Counted from the first letter of the stretch, positions 8,344 through 17,253 are shown. The stretch: 64,000 nt of DNA from Rhodococcus_G sp042879035 (GCF_042879035.1 NZ_JBIAOU010000010.1:116922-180921), one strand, 5' to 3'. The notes: generated from the sequence alone by a model not told the origin. Made by a program: numbers and translations.

Positions 8344-9177
8344 CTAGCTTCGGGCCAACTGGCCGCCGTCGACCGGGATCGCGACGCCGTGTACGAACCG
8401 CGCCTCGTCGGAGACCAGCCAGGCGACCGCGTTGCTGACGTCCTCGGGCTCCACCCACGGGATCGGCAGTAGCGTCAGCGCGCTGAACAGGTCCGCGGCG
8501 TCCTCGGGTGTCGGGTTCTCGACGTCCGGCAGGAACATCTTCAGAAGGCTTTCGTTGACCGCCATTTCGGTGTTCACCGCGCCGGGATTGACCGAGTTCA
8601 CCCGGATGTTGTGCTGCCCCACTTCGTTCGCAAGCGAGAGCATCAGACCCTGGAGTCCGTGCTTCGACGCGGCGTAGTGCGACTGCCCGGGCGCGCCGCG
8701 CAACCCCACGGTGGAGCTGACGAACACCACCGATCCGCCCTGCCCGCGTTCGATCATCGACGGCAGCACCGCTCGGCACGCGTGCCATGCCCCGACGAGG
8801 TTCGTGTCCAGGATGTCGGACCACTGCCGGTCGGTCAGGCCGACGACCTGCCCCTGGTTCGAGATGCCGGCATTCGAGACGAGGATGTCGATGCGTCCGA
8901 AGTCGGTGAGCGCCTCGTCGACCACCGCCTCCAACGAGGACAGGTCTCGGACGTCGGCCGCGCGGGCGATGATGCGCCGCCCCTCCTTCTCGACCAACCT
9001 GACGGTTTCCTCGAGGTCCTCGGGCGTTCCCTGCGAGTAGTTCAGCGCCGACTGCTGGCGGCACAGGTCGACCGCCACGATGTCGGCGCCGCCCTGAGCG
9101 AGCCGGACCGCGTGGGCGCGCCCCTGACCTCGCGCGGCTCCGGTGATGAATGCAACCTTGCCGTCCAACCGCGTCAT
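8344..9177 (-). CDS. Mycofactocin-coupled-type SDR oxidoreductase
   Basis: 277-residue SDR with the start pattern LDGKVAFITGAARGQGR, followed by HAVRLAQGGADIVAVDLC and a 20-30-residue insertion before the ADVRD strand. These are hallmarks of the mycofactocin-dependent SDR subfamily, in which NAD(H) is kept bound and re-oxidised by the redox peptide mycofactocin. The catalytic YAASK is near residue 170. It is the first gene of the leftward operon (SDR, ferredoxin, P450, SnoaL, reductase, SDR, SBP-1). No mycofactocin biosynthesis gene is in this window, so coupling is a family-based inference. A second member of the same type is at 14419. Confidence 0.9.
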   Translation of the reverse strand: MTRLDGKVAFITGAARGQGRAHAVRLAQGGADIVAVDLCRQQSALNYSQGTPEDLEETVRLVEKEGRRIIARAADVRDLSSLEAVVDEALTDFGRIDILVSNAGISNQGQVVGLTDRQWSDILDTNLVGAWHACRAVLPSMIERGQGGSVVFVSSTVGLRGAPGQSHYAASKHGLQGLMLSLANEVGQHNIRVNSVNPGAVNTEMAVNESLLKMFLPDVENPTPEDAADLFSALTLLPIPWVEPEDVSNAVAWLVSDEARFVHGVAIPVDGGQLARS

Positions 9178-9306
9178 CGTGCCTCCTGGCTGTCGTACTC
9201 GAGTCGTGGGGCCCCGTGCGGGCCGGCATGTCGCGGCCCGGGGCGAAGAAGTCGATACGCAACCCGAACCGAATCATCTGTGATCGGCGTCACTCGCGTT
9301 GAGACG

Positions 9307-9335
9307 ATATTGCTCATGATGAACTTGAAAGTCAA
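9307..9335 (-). promoter_or_regulatory. Predicted promoter of the P450 operon in a 329-bp gap
   Basis: On the minus strand there is TTGACT (9335-9330), a 17-bp spacer, then CAATAT (9312-9307), a good sigma-A-like promoter reading toward the SDR at 9177 with a leader of roughly 120 bases. The octamer ATGATGAA occurs as a direct repeat around it, at 9316-9323 and 9355-9362, and may be an operator. The gap 9178-9506 is much more AT-rich near here than the genes around it. The rest of the gap holds no convincing ORF; I see nothing else in it. Confidence 0.6.
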
Positions 9336-9506
9336 GGGGTTCGAGCATATTTCTTATGATGAATACAAAGCGGGTGTGAGCGCCGAAAGCCAAGTCCCAC
9401 ATCGAATGTCAACAGACACTCCGCCAGGGACACGGCGGCGAGCCACGGCCGGGCGACCGTCAGGCCGGAACGACGGGCGAACGGCGCCGGGCCGACCCGA
9501 AGGGCG

Positions 9507-10295
9507 TCAGAGCCACTCGATCGGCGAGTCGAGCGACGCGGACAGCCTGGAGCGGCAGTAGTCCACCACCCCACCGAGGTGCGCCTCCATCAACGAGCGC
9601 GCCCGACGGCGCCGCCCTTCGGCGACCGCTGCGGCGATGTTCCGATGGTCGTGGGTGAGCACGTCCCGCAGGTTCCGTGGATCGTCCACGACGGCAACGT
9701 GATGCGTCACGATCTGGCCGTACGTCTCGAGACTCAGGGCCAGGACCCGGTTACCCGCGAGCTCGGCGAGCGCGTGATGGAAGCCGGCATGCTCCTCCAC
9801 GTACGGACCGAGACCGTCGACGTCGTGATCGGGCGCCGAGAGGAACGGCTCCATGCGCCGAACACGCAACTCCGCGTCCGGATTGCTCGCAGCGCGATCC
9901 GCGAGCTCGGCCTCGGCCCAGACCCAGGCCTCGAACAACTCTCCGTACGTGGCGCCGGCCATGTTGTAGAACAGCGTGGACACCCTGCCGAGATGGGCGG
10001 CATCCACCGCCCCGACGATCGGACCCCCTCCCGGCCCGCGCCGGATGGTGATCATCCCCTGCACCTCGAGCAGACGCAGACCCTCGCGCAGCGACTCCCG
10101 ACTGACCCCGTACTGCTCGAGCATCACAGCCTCGGAGGGCAACCCGTCACCCGGCGCCAGTCCCTTGGCCTGGATCTCGGCGACGATCGTGCGTGCCACC
10201 GTCTCGGCCGCCTTCAGCGGCCGCAGCAGCGACACGTCTCCACGAGACACCGGCCGACGTTCGGCCGTTCCGTCGTGAAAAACATTGCGCCGCAC
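9507..10295 (-). CDS. FadR-type GntR transcriptional regulator (FCD domain), regulator A
   Basis: 262-residue regulator. The N-terminal winged helix-turn-helix has SEAVMLEQYGVSRESLREGLRLLE and the wing QGMITIRRGPGGGP. The C-terminal all-helical FCD ligand domain has conserved Asp/His metal-site positions (for example EEHAGFHHALAELAGN). FadR-type GntR proteins usually sense organic acids or acyl-CoAs and release DNA on ligand binding. The gene stands between the leftward P450 operon and the rightward CoA-synthetase operon, so it probably controls one or both. It is a paralogue of regulator B at 23612; both sit next to copies of the same 26-bp promoter element. Confidence 0.9.
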   Translation of the reverse strand: MRRNVFHDGTAERRPVSRGDVSLLRPLKAAETVARTIVAEIQAKGLAPGDGLPSEAVMLEQYGVSRESLREGLRLLEVQGMITIRRGPGGGPIVGAVDAAHLGRVSTLFYNMAGATYGELFEAWVWAEAELADRAASNPDAELRVRRMEPFLSAPDHDVDGLGPYVEEHAGFHHALAELAGNRVLALSLETYGQIVTHHVAVVDDPRNLRDVLTHDHRNIAAAVAEGRRRRARSLMEAHLGGVVDYCRSRLSASLDSPIEWL

Positions 10296-10317
10296 CCGAT
10301 CAACCCCCGTGACGAGA

Positions 10318-10335
10318 AGATCCGTTCACGGATCT
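10318..10335. promoter_or_regulatory. Inverted repeat in the leader of regulator A
   Basis: AGATCCG, 4-bp spacer, CGGATCT: perfect 7-bp arms lying between the predicted promoter and the start of the GntR gene. Suitable as an autoregulatory operator or a small leader hairpin. Confidence 0.4.
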
Positions 10336-10350
10336 CGATTTGTCATGAGG

Positions 10351-10379
10351 ATACTACCGAGCGCGTGTGACCCACACAA
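10351..10379 (-). promoter_or_regulatory. Predicted promoter of regulator A in a 320-bp divergent gap
   Basis: Minus-strand TTGTGT (10379-10374), 17-bp spacer, TAGTAT (10356-10351), reading toward the regulator start at 10295. The divergent gap 10296-10615 also contains two inverted repeats (10318-10335 and 10447-10463) and a copy of the shared 26-bp element (10475-10500), listed separately. Confidence 0.5.
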
Positions 10380-10446
10380 CAGGCCACCACGCGGGCGCAC
10401 CCGAAACGACGCGACGATCGACCCCTTTCCGCAGATCGGAGCGCAT

Positions 10447-10463
10447 TTCCGAATTCCTCGGAA
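10447..10463. promoter_or_regulatory. Inverted repeat TTCCGA-N5-TCGGAA upstream of the CoA-synthetase operon
   Basis: Perfect 6-bp arms with a 5-bp spacer, 12 bp upstream of the shared 26-bp element. It has the dimensions of a dimeric wHTH operator and could be bound by the adjacent FadR-type regulator. Confidence 0.4.
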
Positions 10464-10474
10464 CAATTGTCGCC

Positions 10475-10500
10475 AAAACACCCGCATATTTGCTACAGTT
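10475..10500 (+). promoter_or_regulatory. Shared 26-bp promoter element, copy 1
   Basis: Pattern AAAACA-N5-ATATTT-N2-TACAGTT. The same pattern with identical spacing is at 22523-22548 and 24499-24524. TACAGT fits an actinobacterial -10 hexamer (TANNNT). The element lies 115 bp upstream of the acyl-CoA synthetase start and reads toward it, so it probably contains the operon promoter together with a regulator site. Confidence 0.6.
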
Positions 10501-10615
10501 CACATCACCTCCTCGATGTGGCCTGAACCACACCCCCTCAGCGGGTGGCGTGCCGCACGAGACCGAACGGTCGGTGCACTACTGCTGCACCGCGCTCACT
10601 CAGCCAGGTGGTGCA

Positions 10616-12109
10616 ATGAGTATCGAAACTGTTCTGGACATGGCATCTTCGGTTCACCCCGACCGGATCATCGTCGGACCGCGAGACGGCGGAGTGACCT
10701 GTCGTCAACTCGGCGACCTCGCCGGAGGCGGGGCCACGGTCCTCCGCGACCGGGGCGCGCGTCATGTCGTGTTCGTCGGCGTGAACGGGCCCGCCCTTCC
10801 GGTACTGACCTTCGCGTCGGCACGTGCGGGAATTCCGCTCGCACCGCTGAACTACCGGCTTCCCGAGGAACAACTGCGCGATCTGGTGGCCCAGTTGGAC
10901 AGCCCGATCGTCGTCGCGGACGTGGCATACGCGGACATGCTCGCCGGTGCCGCGGACCACGTCCTGACCACCGACGAGTTCCTCGATCTCGCACACCGGT
11001 CCGAACCGGCCGAGTTCCCGTCGGCACCCGAGGACTCGACCGCGATCGTGCTGTTCACCTCGGGCACGACGTCGGCGCCCAAGGGCGTCCTCCTCCGCCA
11101 CCGCAATCTCCTGTCGTATCTGTTCAACACCGTTGAATTCGCCTCGGCAGGTGAGGAACAGGCCGCACTGGTGAGCACGCCGCCGTACCACATCGCCGGC
11201 CTGGGAGCGGTACTGAGCAACATCTACGCCGGCCGCAGAATGGTGTACCTGCCCGACTTCTCCCCACAGGGCTGGCTCGACCTCGTCCGAGAGCAGGGGG
11301 TGACCAGCGCAATGGTGGTGCCCACCATGCTCTCTCGGGTCGTCGAGCACCTCGCCGGAGCCCCTGGCGAGACGCCGACGCTCGCGTCCCTGGCCTACGG
11401 AGGAGCGAGGATGCCGCAACCCGTCCTCGAACGCGCGCTCCGGGCGTTCCCCACGACCGGGTTCGTCAACGCCTACGGCCTGACCGAGACCAGCTCGACG
11501 ATCTCAGTCCTCGGCCCCGACGACCATCGCGACGCGCTCGCGGATCCCGCTCTGCGCCATCGTCTCTCGTCGGTCGGCCGCATCGTGCCGGGCATGGAGG
11601 CGGAGATTCGCGCCGACGACGACGTCACCGCCCTCCCCGAGGGGGAAACCGGGCTGCTCTGGGTCCGCGGTCCCCAGGTGAGCGGCGAGTACATGGGCCG
11701 CGGCACAGTCCTGGATGCGCAGGGATGGTTCCCCACCAAGGACCGGGCCCGCATCGAGGACGGCTACCTGTACATCGGCGGCCGGGCCGACGACACCATC
11801 ATCCGCGGCGGCGAGAACATCGCTCCCGCCGAGATCGAGGATGTGCTGGTGCACCACGACGGCGTCCGGGAGGTCGCCGTGATCGGCCTCGCCGACGACG
11901 AGTGGGGCGAGCGTATCTGCGCGGTCCTCGTCACCGACCCGGGCGTACGGCTCGAGTCCCAGCAGGTTCGCGCATGGTGCCGTGAACGTCTCCGCGGCTC
12001 CCGCACTCCCGACGAGATCGTCTTCGTCGAAGACCTGCCGCGCACCGCCACCGGCAAGCTGGTGCGCCGCGACCTGGTCTCCCGGATTGAGGCCATGCAA
12101 CCGGCATGA
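10616..12109 (+). CDS. AMP-dependent acyl-CoA synthetase/ligase
   Basis: 497-residue ANL-superfamily ligase that would activate a carboxylic acid to its CoA thioester with ATP. Motifs in order: A3 P-loop LFTSGTTSAPKG near residue 145, the substrate-pocket motif NAYGLTETSS near 285, the ATP-binding Asp in the TKDRARI segment near 370, and the C-terminal catalytic Lys in ATGKLVRR. The ATG at 10616 follows the spaced purine stretch AGGTGG. It is the first gene of a long rightward operon ending at 21709, so it likely commits the substrate to CoA-bound degradation. The length is on the short side for the family but complete. Confidence 0.9.
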   Translation: MSIETVLDMASSVHPDRIIVGPRDGGVTCRQLGDLAGGGATVLRDRGARHVVFVGVNGPALPVLTFASARAGIPLAPLNYRLPEEQLRDLVAQLDSPIVVADVAYADMLAGAADHVLTTDEFLDLAHRSEPAEFPSAPEDSTAIVLFTSGTTSAPKGVLLRHRNLLSYLFNTVEFASAGEEQAALVSTPPYHIAGLGAVLSNIYAGRRMVYLPDFSPQGWLDLVREQGVTSAMVVPTMLSRVVEHLAGAPGETPTLASLAYGGARMPQPVLERALRAFPTTGFVNAYGLTETSSTISVLGPDDHRDALADPALRHRLSSVGRIVPGMEAEIRADDDVTALPEGETGLLWVRGPQVSGEYMGRGTVLDAQGWFPTKDRARIEDGYLYIGGRADDTIIRGGENIAPAEIEDVLVHHDGVREVAVIGLADDEWGERICAVLVTDPGVRLESQQVRAWCRERLRGSRTPDEIVFVEDLPRTATGKLVRRDLVSRIEAMQPA

Positions 12110-12171
12110 CCCGGCCCGGCAACCGACCGTCGGCCGCCACCGCCACCGCCACCGAACCACACGGAGGAATC

Positions 12172-13230
12172 GTGCCCCCTGTGAACAGCCGCGAGTGGCT
12201 GCTCCGCGCCCGGCCCAAGGGCCGCCCCGTCGACTCCGACGTCGAACTCGTCGAGACGGAGGTTCCCGCGCCCCGGCCGGGTCAGGTCCGCGTCGTGAAC
12301 CGGGTCATGTCGGTCGAGCCCTACATGCGGGGACGGATGGGCGGCGAGGCCACCTACGCCGAGCCGTACCCGTTGGATGCGCCGATGCTCGCCCCGACCG
12401 TCGGGCACGTCACCGACTCGGCCGACCCGACGATTCCGGTCGGCACGCTGGTCCTCCACGACCACGGGTGGCGTGAGCGCTCCCTGGTGCCCGCCGGTGA
12501 GGTTCGTATCCTGGACCACGACGACCTCTCCCCCGCAACACATCTGGGTCTGCTCGGCATCCCGGGCATGACCGCATGGGTCGGGCTGACGCGCATCGCG
12601 CGGCTGCAGGCCGGCGACGTGCTGTTCGTGTCGTCGGCGGCGGGCGCCGTGGGAACCACCGTCGTGCAGATCGCCAAGCGGATGGGCGCCACCGTGATCG
12701 GCAGCGCGGGATCCCCCGAAAAGGTCTCCCTGGTGAGGGATCTCGGCGCGGACACCGCCTTCGACTACCACGACGGATCGGTCAGGGACCTGCTGCGGAA
12801 GGCGCTCGCCGACGTGGGTGCGCGCGGCCTCGACGTGTACTACGACAACGTGGGCGGCGAGCACCTCGAGGCCGCCGTCCGCGTCGTGAACGACCATGCG
12901 CGGATCGCGCTGTGCGGCATGAGCAGCATCTACAACTCGGCCGCCCCGCAACCCGGGCCGAACAATCTGCTCAAGCTGATCTGGCGCAGGGCCCGCATGG
13001 AGGGCTTCCTCCTCGAAGACCACCTGGACACCCGCGCCGAGTTCACCGAGCGGATGGCCACCTGGATCCGGGACGGCGCCGTCCGGCCGGTCCACACCGA
13101 GTACGCCGGCGGGGTCGCCGGTGCGTGGGCGGCGTTCAACGGCCTGCTCGGCGGCAGCTCGATGGGCAAGGCGGTGGTACCGCTCGTCACCGACGACGGT
13201 GCCCCGCTCGCCGGAGTCGCCGGCGCCTGA
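12172..13230 (+). CDS. Zinc-free MDR-family NADP-dependent oxidoreductase
   Basis: 352-residue medium-chain dehydrogenase/reductase of the leukotriene-B4 12-hydroxydehydrogenase / CurA / YncB type. It has MSVEPYMRGRM near the N-terminus, the Rossmann motif AAGAVGTTVVQIAK, and VYYDNVGG followed by GMSSIYN. It lacks the Cys/His zinc ligands of alcohol dehydrogenases. Relatives reduce alpha,beta-unsaturated ketones or acids with NADPH. The start GTG at 12172 follows GGAGGA; an upstream in-frame ATG at 12106 overlaps the previous gene and adds residues unlike the family. It probably saturates an enone or enoyl intermediate. Confidence 0.87.
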   Translation: MPPVNSREWLLRARPKGRPVDSDVELVETEVPAPRPGQVRVVNRVMSVEPYMRGRMGGEATYAEPYPLDAPMLAPTVGHVTDSADPTIPVGTLVLHDHGWRERSLVPAGEVRILDHDDLSPATHLGLLGIPGMTAWVGLTRIARLQAGDVLFVSSAAGAVGTTVVQIAKRMGATVIGSAGSPEKVSLVRDLGADTAFDYHDGSVRDLLRKALADVGARGLDVYYDNVGGEHLEAAVRVVNDHARIALCGMSSIYNSAAPQPGPNNLLKLIWRRARMEGFLLEDHLDTRAEFTERMATWIRDGAVRPVHTEYAGGVAGAWAAFNGLLGGSSMGKAVVPLVTDDGAPLAGVAGA

Positions 13231-13307
13231 CCCCACTTCCCTTTCAGAGTGTTTCCCACTGTCTCCGCGACCGCTGGGCGGTTCTCGCGTACCCACCAGG
13301 AGCCCAT

Positions 13308-14399
13308 GTGAACACCGATCATCCGACGGGACACCGTTGGCGCAGGCGTCTCGGCTCCCTCGTCGGGTCCCTCGCCGCCGCATCCCTGCTGGTGACCGCC
13401 TGCGGTGGCGCCGGCGCGACGTCCGGCGTCGCGACCGACTCGCTCGAGTCGACCGGCCCGGCCGGAGATGCCGCCTGGCAGCAGCTGATCGAGGAGGCGA
13501 AGGCCGAGGGCGAGGTGACCATCTACTCGTCGAACACCACCGAGCAGCTCACCGAACTCGCCTCCCGGTTCCGGAACGAGTACGGGATTCGGGTCGACGT
13601 CGTCCGGGACGTCGACGCCAACCTGCACCAGAAGATCGGCGCCGAGCTGACCACCGGCAACGCCGTCGCGGACATCGTCGTGCAGGCCACCCCGGCGTGG
13701 AGCGAGCAGCTCGGCACCACCGGCGAACTGACCGCGCCCCTCGGTCCCGCGGTGAACGAGTCCGAGTACGACGCCGCCGCGCTGCTGCGACCCAGCCACG
13801 ACTTCGTGACCAACGCGTCCGTCGGTACGTTCGCCTGGAACACCGATCGCCTTCCGGAGGGTCTGACCGGCTACGAGGACCTGCTCGACCCGGCCCTGGC
13901 CGGCGGCAGGATCGGCACGGTGCTGCCGACGTCTGCGGCGCACATCGACCTCTACGAGAACTACCTGGACCGGGTGGGCGGCGCCGACTACATGGAGCGG
14001 CTCGCCGCACAGAAGCCGCGGATCTATCCGGGCGCGTTGCCCCTCGCTCAGGCCCTGGCGTCCGGTGAGATCGCCGCCGCGACCTTCGTCCAGGACCAGA
14101 CGAAGGAAGCCGAGGCGGGCGCACCCGTCGACTCCGGGTTCGACGACATGGTCTGGGGCGGACCGATGTACGCGGGCATCCTCACCGACGCCCCGCACCC
14201 GGCCGCAGCGCAGCTGCTCGCCAACTACCTCGTCACGCCCGCCGGACAGGAGGCCATCTCGTACCGCGCCGCCTCGGTCCTGCCCGACATCGCCAGCGCC
14301 GTCATCACGATCGACAAGGTCGCGCCGCAGGACACCGCGGCGATGACGCCCGAGGCACTCGAGGCCCTGAAGACCCGATTCAACCAGCTGTTCAACTGA
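13308..14399 (+). CDS. Extracellular solute-binding lipoprotein, ferric/organic-anion ABC type (SBP-2)
   Basis: 363-residue binding lipoprotein. GTG at 13308 gives a twin-Arg-rich N-terminus (HRWRRRLG), a hydrophobic stretch and the lipobox LLVTACGG. The mature domain is closely similar to SBP-1 and SBP-3: a DAAWQQLIEEAKAEG opening, VTIYSSNTT, FAWNTDRLP, LAQALASGE. Residues GQEAISYRAASVLPD near the C-terminus mark the hinge region. Its position among catabolic enzymes, not beside iron-uptake genes, argues that it brings in the pathway substrate or a relative. Membrane partners are probably those at 31886/33049. Confidence 0.87.
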   Translation: MNTDHPTGHRWRRRLGSLVGSLAAASLLVTACGGAGATSGVATDSLESTGPAGDAAWQQLIEEAKAEGEVTIYSSNTTEQLTELASRFRNEYGIRVDVVRDVDANLHQKIGAELTTGNAVADIVVQATPAWSEQLGTTGELTAPLGPAVNESEYDAAALLRPSHDFVTNASVGTFAWNTDRLPEGLTGYEDLLDPALAGGRIGTVLPTSAAHIDLYENYLDRVGGADYMERLAAQKPRIYPGALPLAQALASGEIAAATFVQDQTKEAEAGAPVDSGFDDMVWGGPMYAGILTDAPHPAAAQLLANYLVTPAGQEAISYRAASVLPDIASAVITIDKVAPQDTAAMTPEALEALKTRFNQLFN

Positions 14400-14418
14400 T
14401 CACGAAAGGACTCGATCC

Positions 14419-15249
14419 ATGGGACGGGTATCCGGCAAGGTCGCTCTCGTCACCGGCGCCGCTCGCGGACAGGGACGCTCGCACGCGGTCCGCCTGGCCG
14501 AGGAGGGTGCCGACGTCTTCCTCGTCGACGCGTGCACGGACATCGCATCGGTCCGCTATCCGCTGCCGACAGAGGCGGACCTGAAGGACACCGTCGAGAT
14601 GGTCGCCGCGACCGGACGTCGCGTGGCGTCCCGCATCGCCGACGTACGCAGTCAACAGCAGATGAACGACGCAGTCGCGGAGGCGATCTCCGAGTTCGGC
14701 CACATCGACGTCGTCTGCGCCAACGCCGGCATCGTCGGATTCGCACCCACCTGGGAGCTCACCGAGGACGAATGGCAGGACGTCATCGACGTCAACCTCA
14801 CCGGGGTGTTCCACACCGTCAAGGCGGTGGTGCCCGCCATGATCGAGGCGGGACGCGGCGGCTCGATCGTGATCACGAGCTCGATTCAGGCGTTCCGCGG
14901 TTCCGCGAACATCGGGCACTACAACGCATCCAAGGCGGGTGTGATGGGCCTGATGCGGACCCTGGCCGGTGAACTGGGGCGCAACAGGATTCGCGTCAAC
15001 ACCGTCAACCCGAGCGCGGTGGCAACGCCGATGCTCCACAACGATGCGACGTTTGCGGTGTTCGGCCCCGACCTGGTGAACCCGGGACCGGACGACCTGT
15101 GGGAGCGGTCGAAGGCCCGCAACGTCATGGATGTCGGCTGGGTCGAGCCGATCGACATGAGCAACGCCGTCCTCTTCCTGGCCTCCGACGAGGCCCGTTA
15201 CATCACCGGGGCGTCGCTGCCGGTCGATGCCGGGCTCCTCCTGCAGTGA
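14419..15249 (+). CDS. Mycofactocin-coupled-type SDR oxidoreductase
   Basis: 276-residue SDR with GKVALVTGAARGQGRSHAVRL, an acidic strand-2 end (VDAC), an insertion before ADVRS, and the catalytic YNASK near residue 175. These match the mycofactocin-dependent SDR group and the paralogue at 8344. It would oxidise an alcohol with tightly bound NAD and pass electrons to mycofactocin. It lies between SBP-2 (19-bp gap) and a classical SDR (14-bp gap) in the same operon. Confidence 0.88.
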   Translation: MGRVSGKVALVTGAARGQGRSHAVRLAEEGADVFLVDACTDIASVRYPLPTEADLKDTVEMVAATGRRVASRIADVRSQQQMNDAVAEAISEFGHIDVVCANAGIVGFAPTWELTEDEWQDVIDVNLTGVFHTVKAVVPAMIEAGRGGSIVITSSIQAFRGSANIGHYNASKAGVMGLMRTLAGELGRNRIRVNTVNPSAVATPMLHNDATFAVFGPDLVNPGPDDLWERSKARNVMDVGWVEPIDMSNAVLFLASDEARYITGASLPVDAGLLLQ

Positions 15250-15263
15250 CGAAGGGAACCGAG

Positions 15264-16037
15264 ATGCCTGCACGCCTCGAAGGGCGCCGCGTGTTCGTCA
15301 CCGGAGGTGGCAGCGGCATCGGCGCCGCCGTCGCCCACCGGGTCGCCTCCGAGGGCGCGGCGGTCGCGGTCACCGACGCCCGCAAGGACGCGGCCGAGAC
15401 CGTCGCCGAATCGGTGCGGGCGGCGGGCGGCACCGCCGTCGCCGTCCACTGCGACGTCGCCGACGAGCGGTCCGTGGCCTCCGCCGTGGAGACCGCTGCA
15501 CTGGAACTGTCCGGGCTCGACGGGGTCGTGACGTGCGCGGGCATCACCCGGGCCGGCCTCGCGCACGAACTGAGCCTCGAGGACTGGGACATCGCCCTCC
15601 GCGTGAACCTGACGGGCACGTTCCTGCCGCTGCGGGCGACGATCCCCCACCTGCTCGACGCCGGTGGCGGCTCGATCGTGACGGTGGGGTCGGTGGCGTC
15701 TCTCGTCGCGCCGAACTTCAACACCCCGGCATACGAGGCATCGAAGGGTGGCGTGCTGCAACTGACGCGCTCGATCGCCCTCGGCTACGCCGAGCAGGGC
15801 ATCCGCGCCAACTGCCTGTGCCCGGGCGTCGTCAGCACCGGACTGGCCGCGAACACCGCGGCGCTCCACGGGACCATCCGGGTCCCCACCCGGAGCGATG
15901 CGATCGAGGCGACCCCCATGGGACGCAAGGCCGTTCCCGGCGAGATGGCCACCGTCGCCGCGTTCCTTCTCTCCGACGAGGCCTCGTTCATGACCGGCGC
16001 CGCGATCGCCGCCGACGGCGGCCTCACCGCGCACTGA
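15264..16037 (+). CDS. SDR-family oxidoreductase
   Basis: 257-residue classical SDR: TGGGSGIGAA near residue 13, Asp at the end of strand 2 (VTDARKD, NAD-type), CAG, a Ser in the strand before the catalytic YEASK, and a C-terminal AIAADGGLTAH. It resembles beta-ketoacyl reductase / 3-hydroxyacyl dehydrogenase-like SDRs. The ATG at 15264 follows GAAGGGA. Together with the preceding SDR and the following thiolases it could supply the 3-hydroxyacyl to 3-oxoacyl step. Confidence 0.88.
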   Translation: MPARLEGRRVFVTGGGSGIGAAVAHRVASEGAAVAVTDARKDAAETVAESVRAAGGTAVAVHCDVADERSVASAVETAALELSGLDGVVTCAGITRAGLAHELSLEDWDIALRVNLTGTFLPLRATIPHLLDAGGGSIVTVGSVASLVAPNFNTPAYEASKGGVLQLTRSIALGYAEQGIRANCLCPGVVSTGLAANTAALHGTIRVPTRSDAIEATPMGRKAVPGEMATVAAFLLSDEASFMTGAAIAADGGLTAH

Positions 16038-16065
16038 CAGCCCACCACTTCCGAAGGGACCTCCC

Positions 16066-17253
16066 ATGTCCACAGCCACCAGCTGGCGCCACGACGCGTG
16101 CGCCATCGCGGGAATCGGCACGACCGCCTTCTCGAGGGACTCCGGCGTGTCGGTCACGGCTCTCGCCGTCGAAGCCGCCGCCAACGCCCTCGCCGACGCC
16201 GGACTCACCGTCGCCGACGTCGACGGAATCGTCCGCAACGACATGGATCTCGTGTCGTGTGCCGCGCTGGCCGACGGTCTCGGCGTCCCCAACCTCACCT
16301 ACTGGGGTGAGGCAGGGCCCGGCGGCTCGGGCCCCTGCGCGATGGTCGCGCAGGCCGTCGCCGCCATCATGAGCGGCCAGGCCACCACGGTCGTGGTGTT
16401 CCGCTCACTCAACGGCCGTTCGGGACGCCGATTCGGGCTCTCACCCGTCACCACCCCGGAGGTCGGCGGCCAGGAGTCGATGGAGGAGTTCTTCGGCCCC
16501 TACGGGCTGCTGTCGTCCGGCCAGTACTTCGCGCTCGTCTCCGAGCGGTACATGACGCAGACCGGCCTGACGTCCGAGCAGCTCGCCGAGATCGCTCTCG
16601 TCGCCCGCAGACGCGCCAACGCCAATCCGGCCGCGCAGATGCACAACCGCACCATGACACTCGACGACTACCTGACCTCGAGAATGCTGTCGTCGCCGCT
16701 GCGCCTGTTCGACTACTGCCTCGAAACCGACGGCGCCGCAGCGGTCGTCGTCACCACGGCCGAGCGCGCGCGCGATCTCGCACAGCCTCCGGCACTGATC
16801 CGCTCGGCTGCGATGGCGACGTGCCCGCGCCCGCAGCCCGGGATCATGTATCCCACCCTCATGCGGGAGGACATCACCGTCCTGCCGTCGCAGGTGTGCC
16901 AGGACACCCTGTACTCGCGGGCCGGCCTGGGGCCGGCCGACGTCGACGTCGCGCAGATCTACGACTGCTACTCCATCACCGCGCTCATCCAGATCGAGGA
17001 CTACGGATTCTGCAAGCGCGGCGACACCGGCGACTTCCTCGCCGACGGCCAGATCGATCTCGGCGGATCGATCCCGATCAACACCAGTGGAGGACACATG
17101 TCCGAGGGGTACATCCACGGGATGAACCACGTCGTGGAGGGCGTGCGGCAGATCCGCGGAACCTCCACCAGCCAGGTGCCGGGAGCACAGGTCTCGCTCG
17201 TGACCTCGGCTCCCCCGCCGGCCGCCAGCGCTCTGATCCTGGTGGCGGCATGA
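16066..17253 (+). CDS. SCP2/lipid-transfer-type thiolase fold protein 1
   Basis: 395-residue thiolase-superfamily protein of the non-decarboxylating SCP2/Ltp subgroup. Family features are a CAIAGIGTTAFSR start, the GGSGPCAMVAQA helix carrying a Cys at the nucleophile region, YDCYSITALIQIEDYGFC, and the C-terminal NTSGGHMSEGYIHG with a His in the thiolase 'GG' motif. The actinobacterial Ltp2-type members, with a DUF35 partner, act as retro-aldolases in steroid side-chain loss. The ATGA overlap with the DUF35 gene 17250 supports a complex here. Whether this one is a thiolase or an aldolase cannot be told from sequence. Confidence 0.87.
   Translation: MSTATSWRHDACAIAGIGTTAFSRDSGVSVTALAVEAAANALADAGLTVADVDGIVRNDMDLVSCAALADGLGVPNLTYWGEAGPGGSGPCAMVAQAVAAIMSGQATTVVVFRSLNGRSGRRFGLSPVTTPEVGGQESMEEFFGPYGLLSSGQYFALVSERYMTQTGLTSEQLAEIALVARRRANANPAAQMHNRTMTLDDYLTSRMLSSPLRLFDYCLETDGAAAVVVTTAERARDLAQPPALIRSAAMATCPRPQPGIMYPTLMREDITVLPSQVCQDTLYSRAGLGPADVDVAQIYDCYSITALIQIEDYGFCKRGDTGDFLADGQIDLGGSIPINTSGGHMSEGYIHGMNHVVEGVRQIRGTSTSQVPGAQVSLVTSAPPPAASALILVAA

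Noticed and set aside
9345..9360. Possible fourth copy of the 26-bp element (ATATTT-CT-TATGATG)
   Set aside because: It lacks AAAACA and AGTT; only the ATATTT core fits, which is not enough in an AT-rich pocket.
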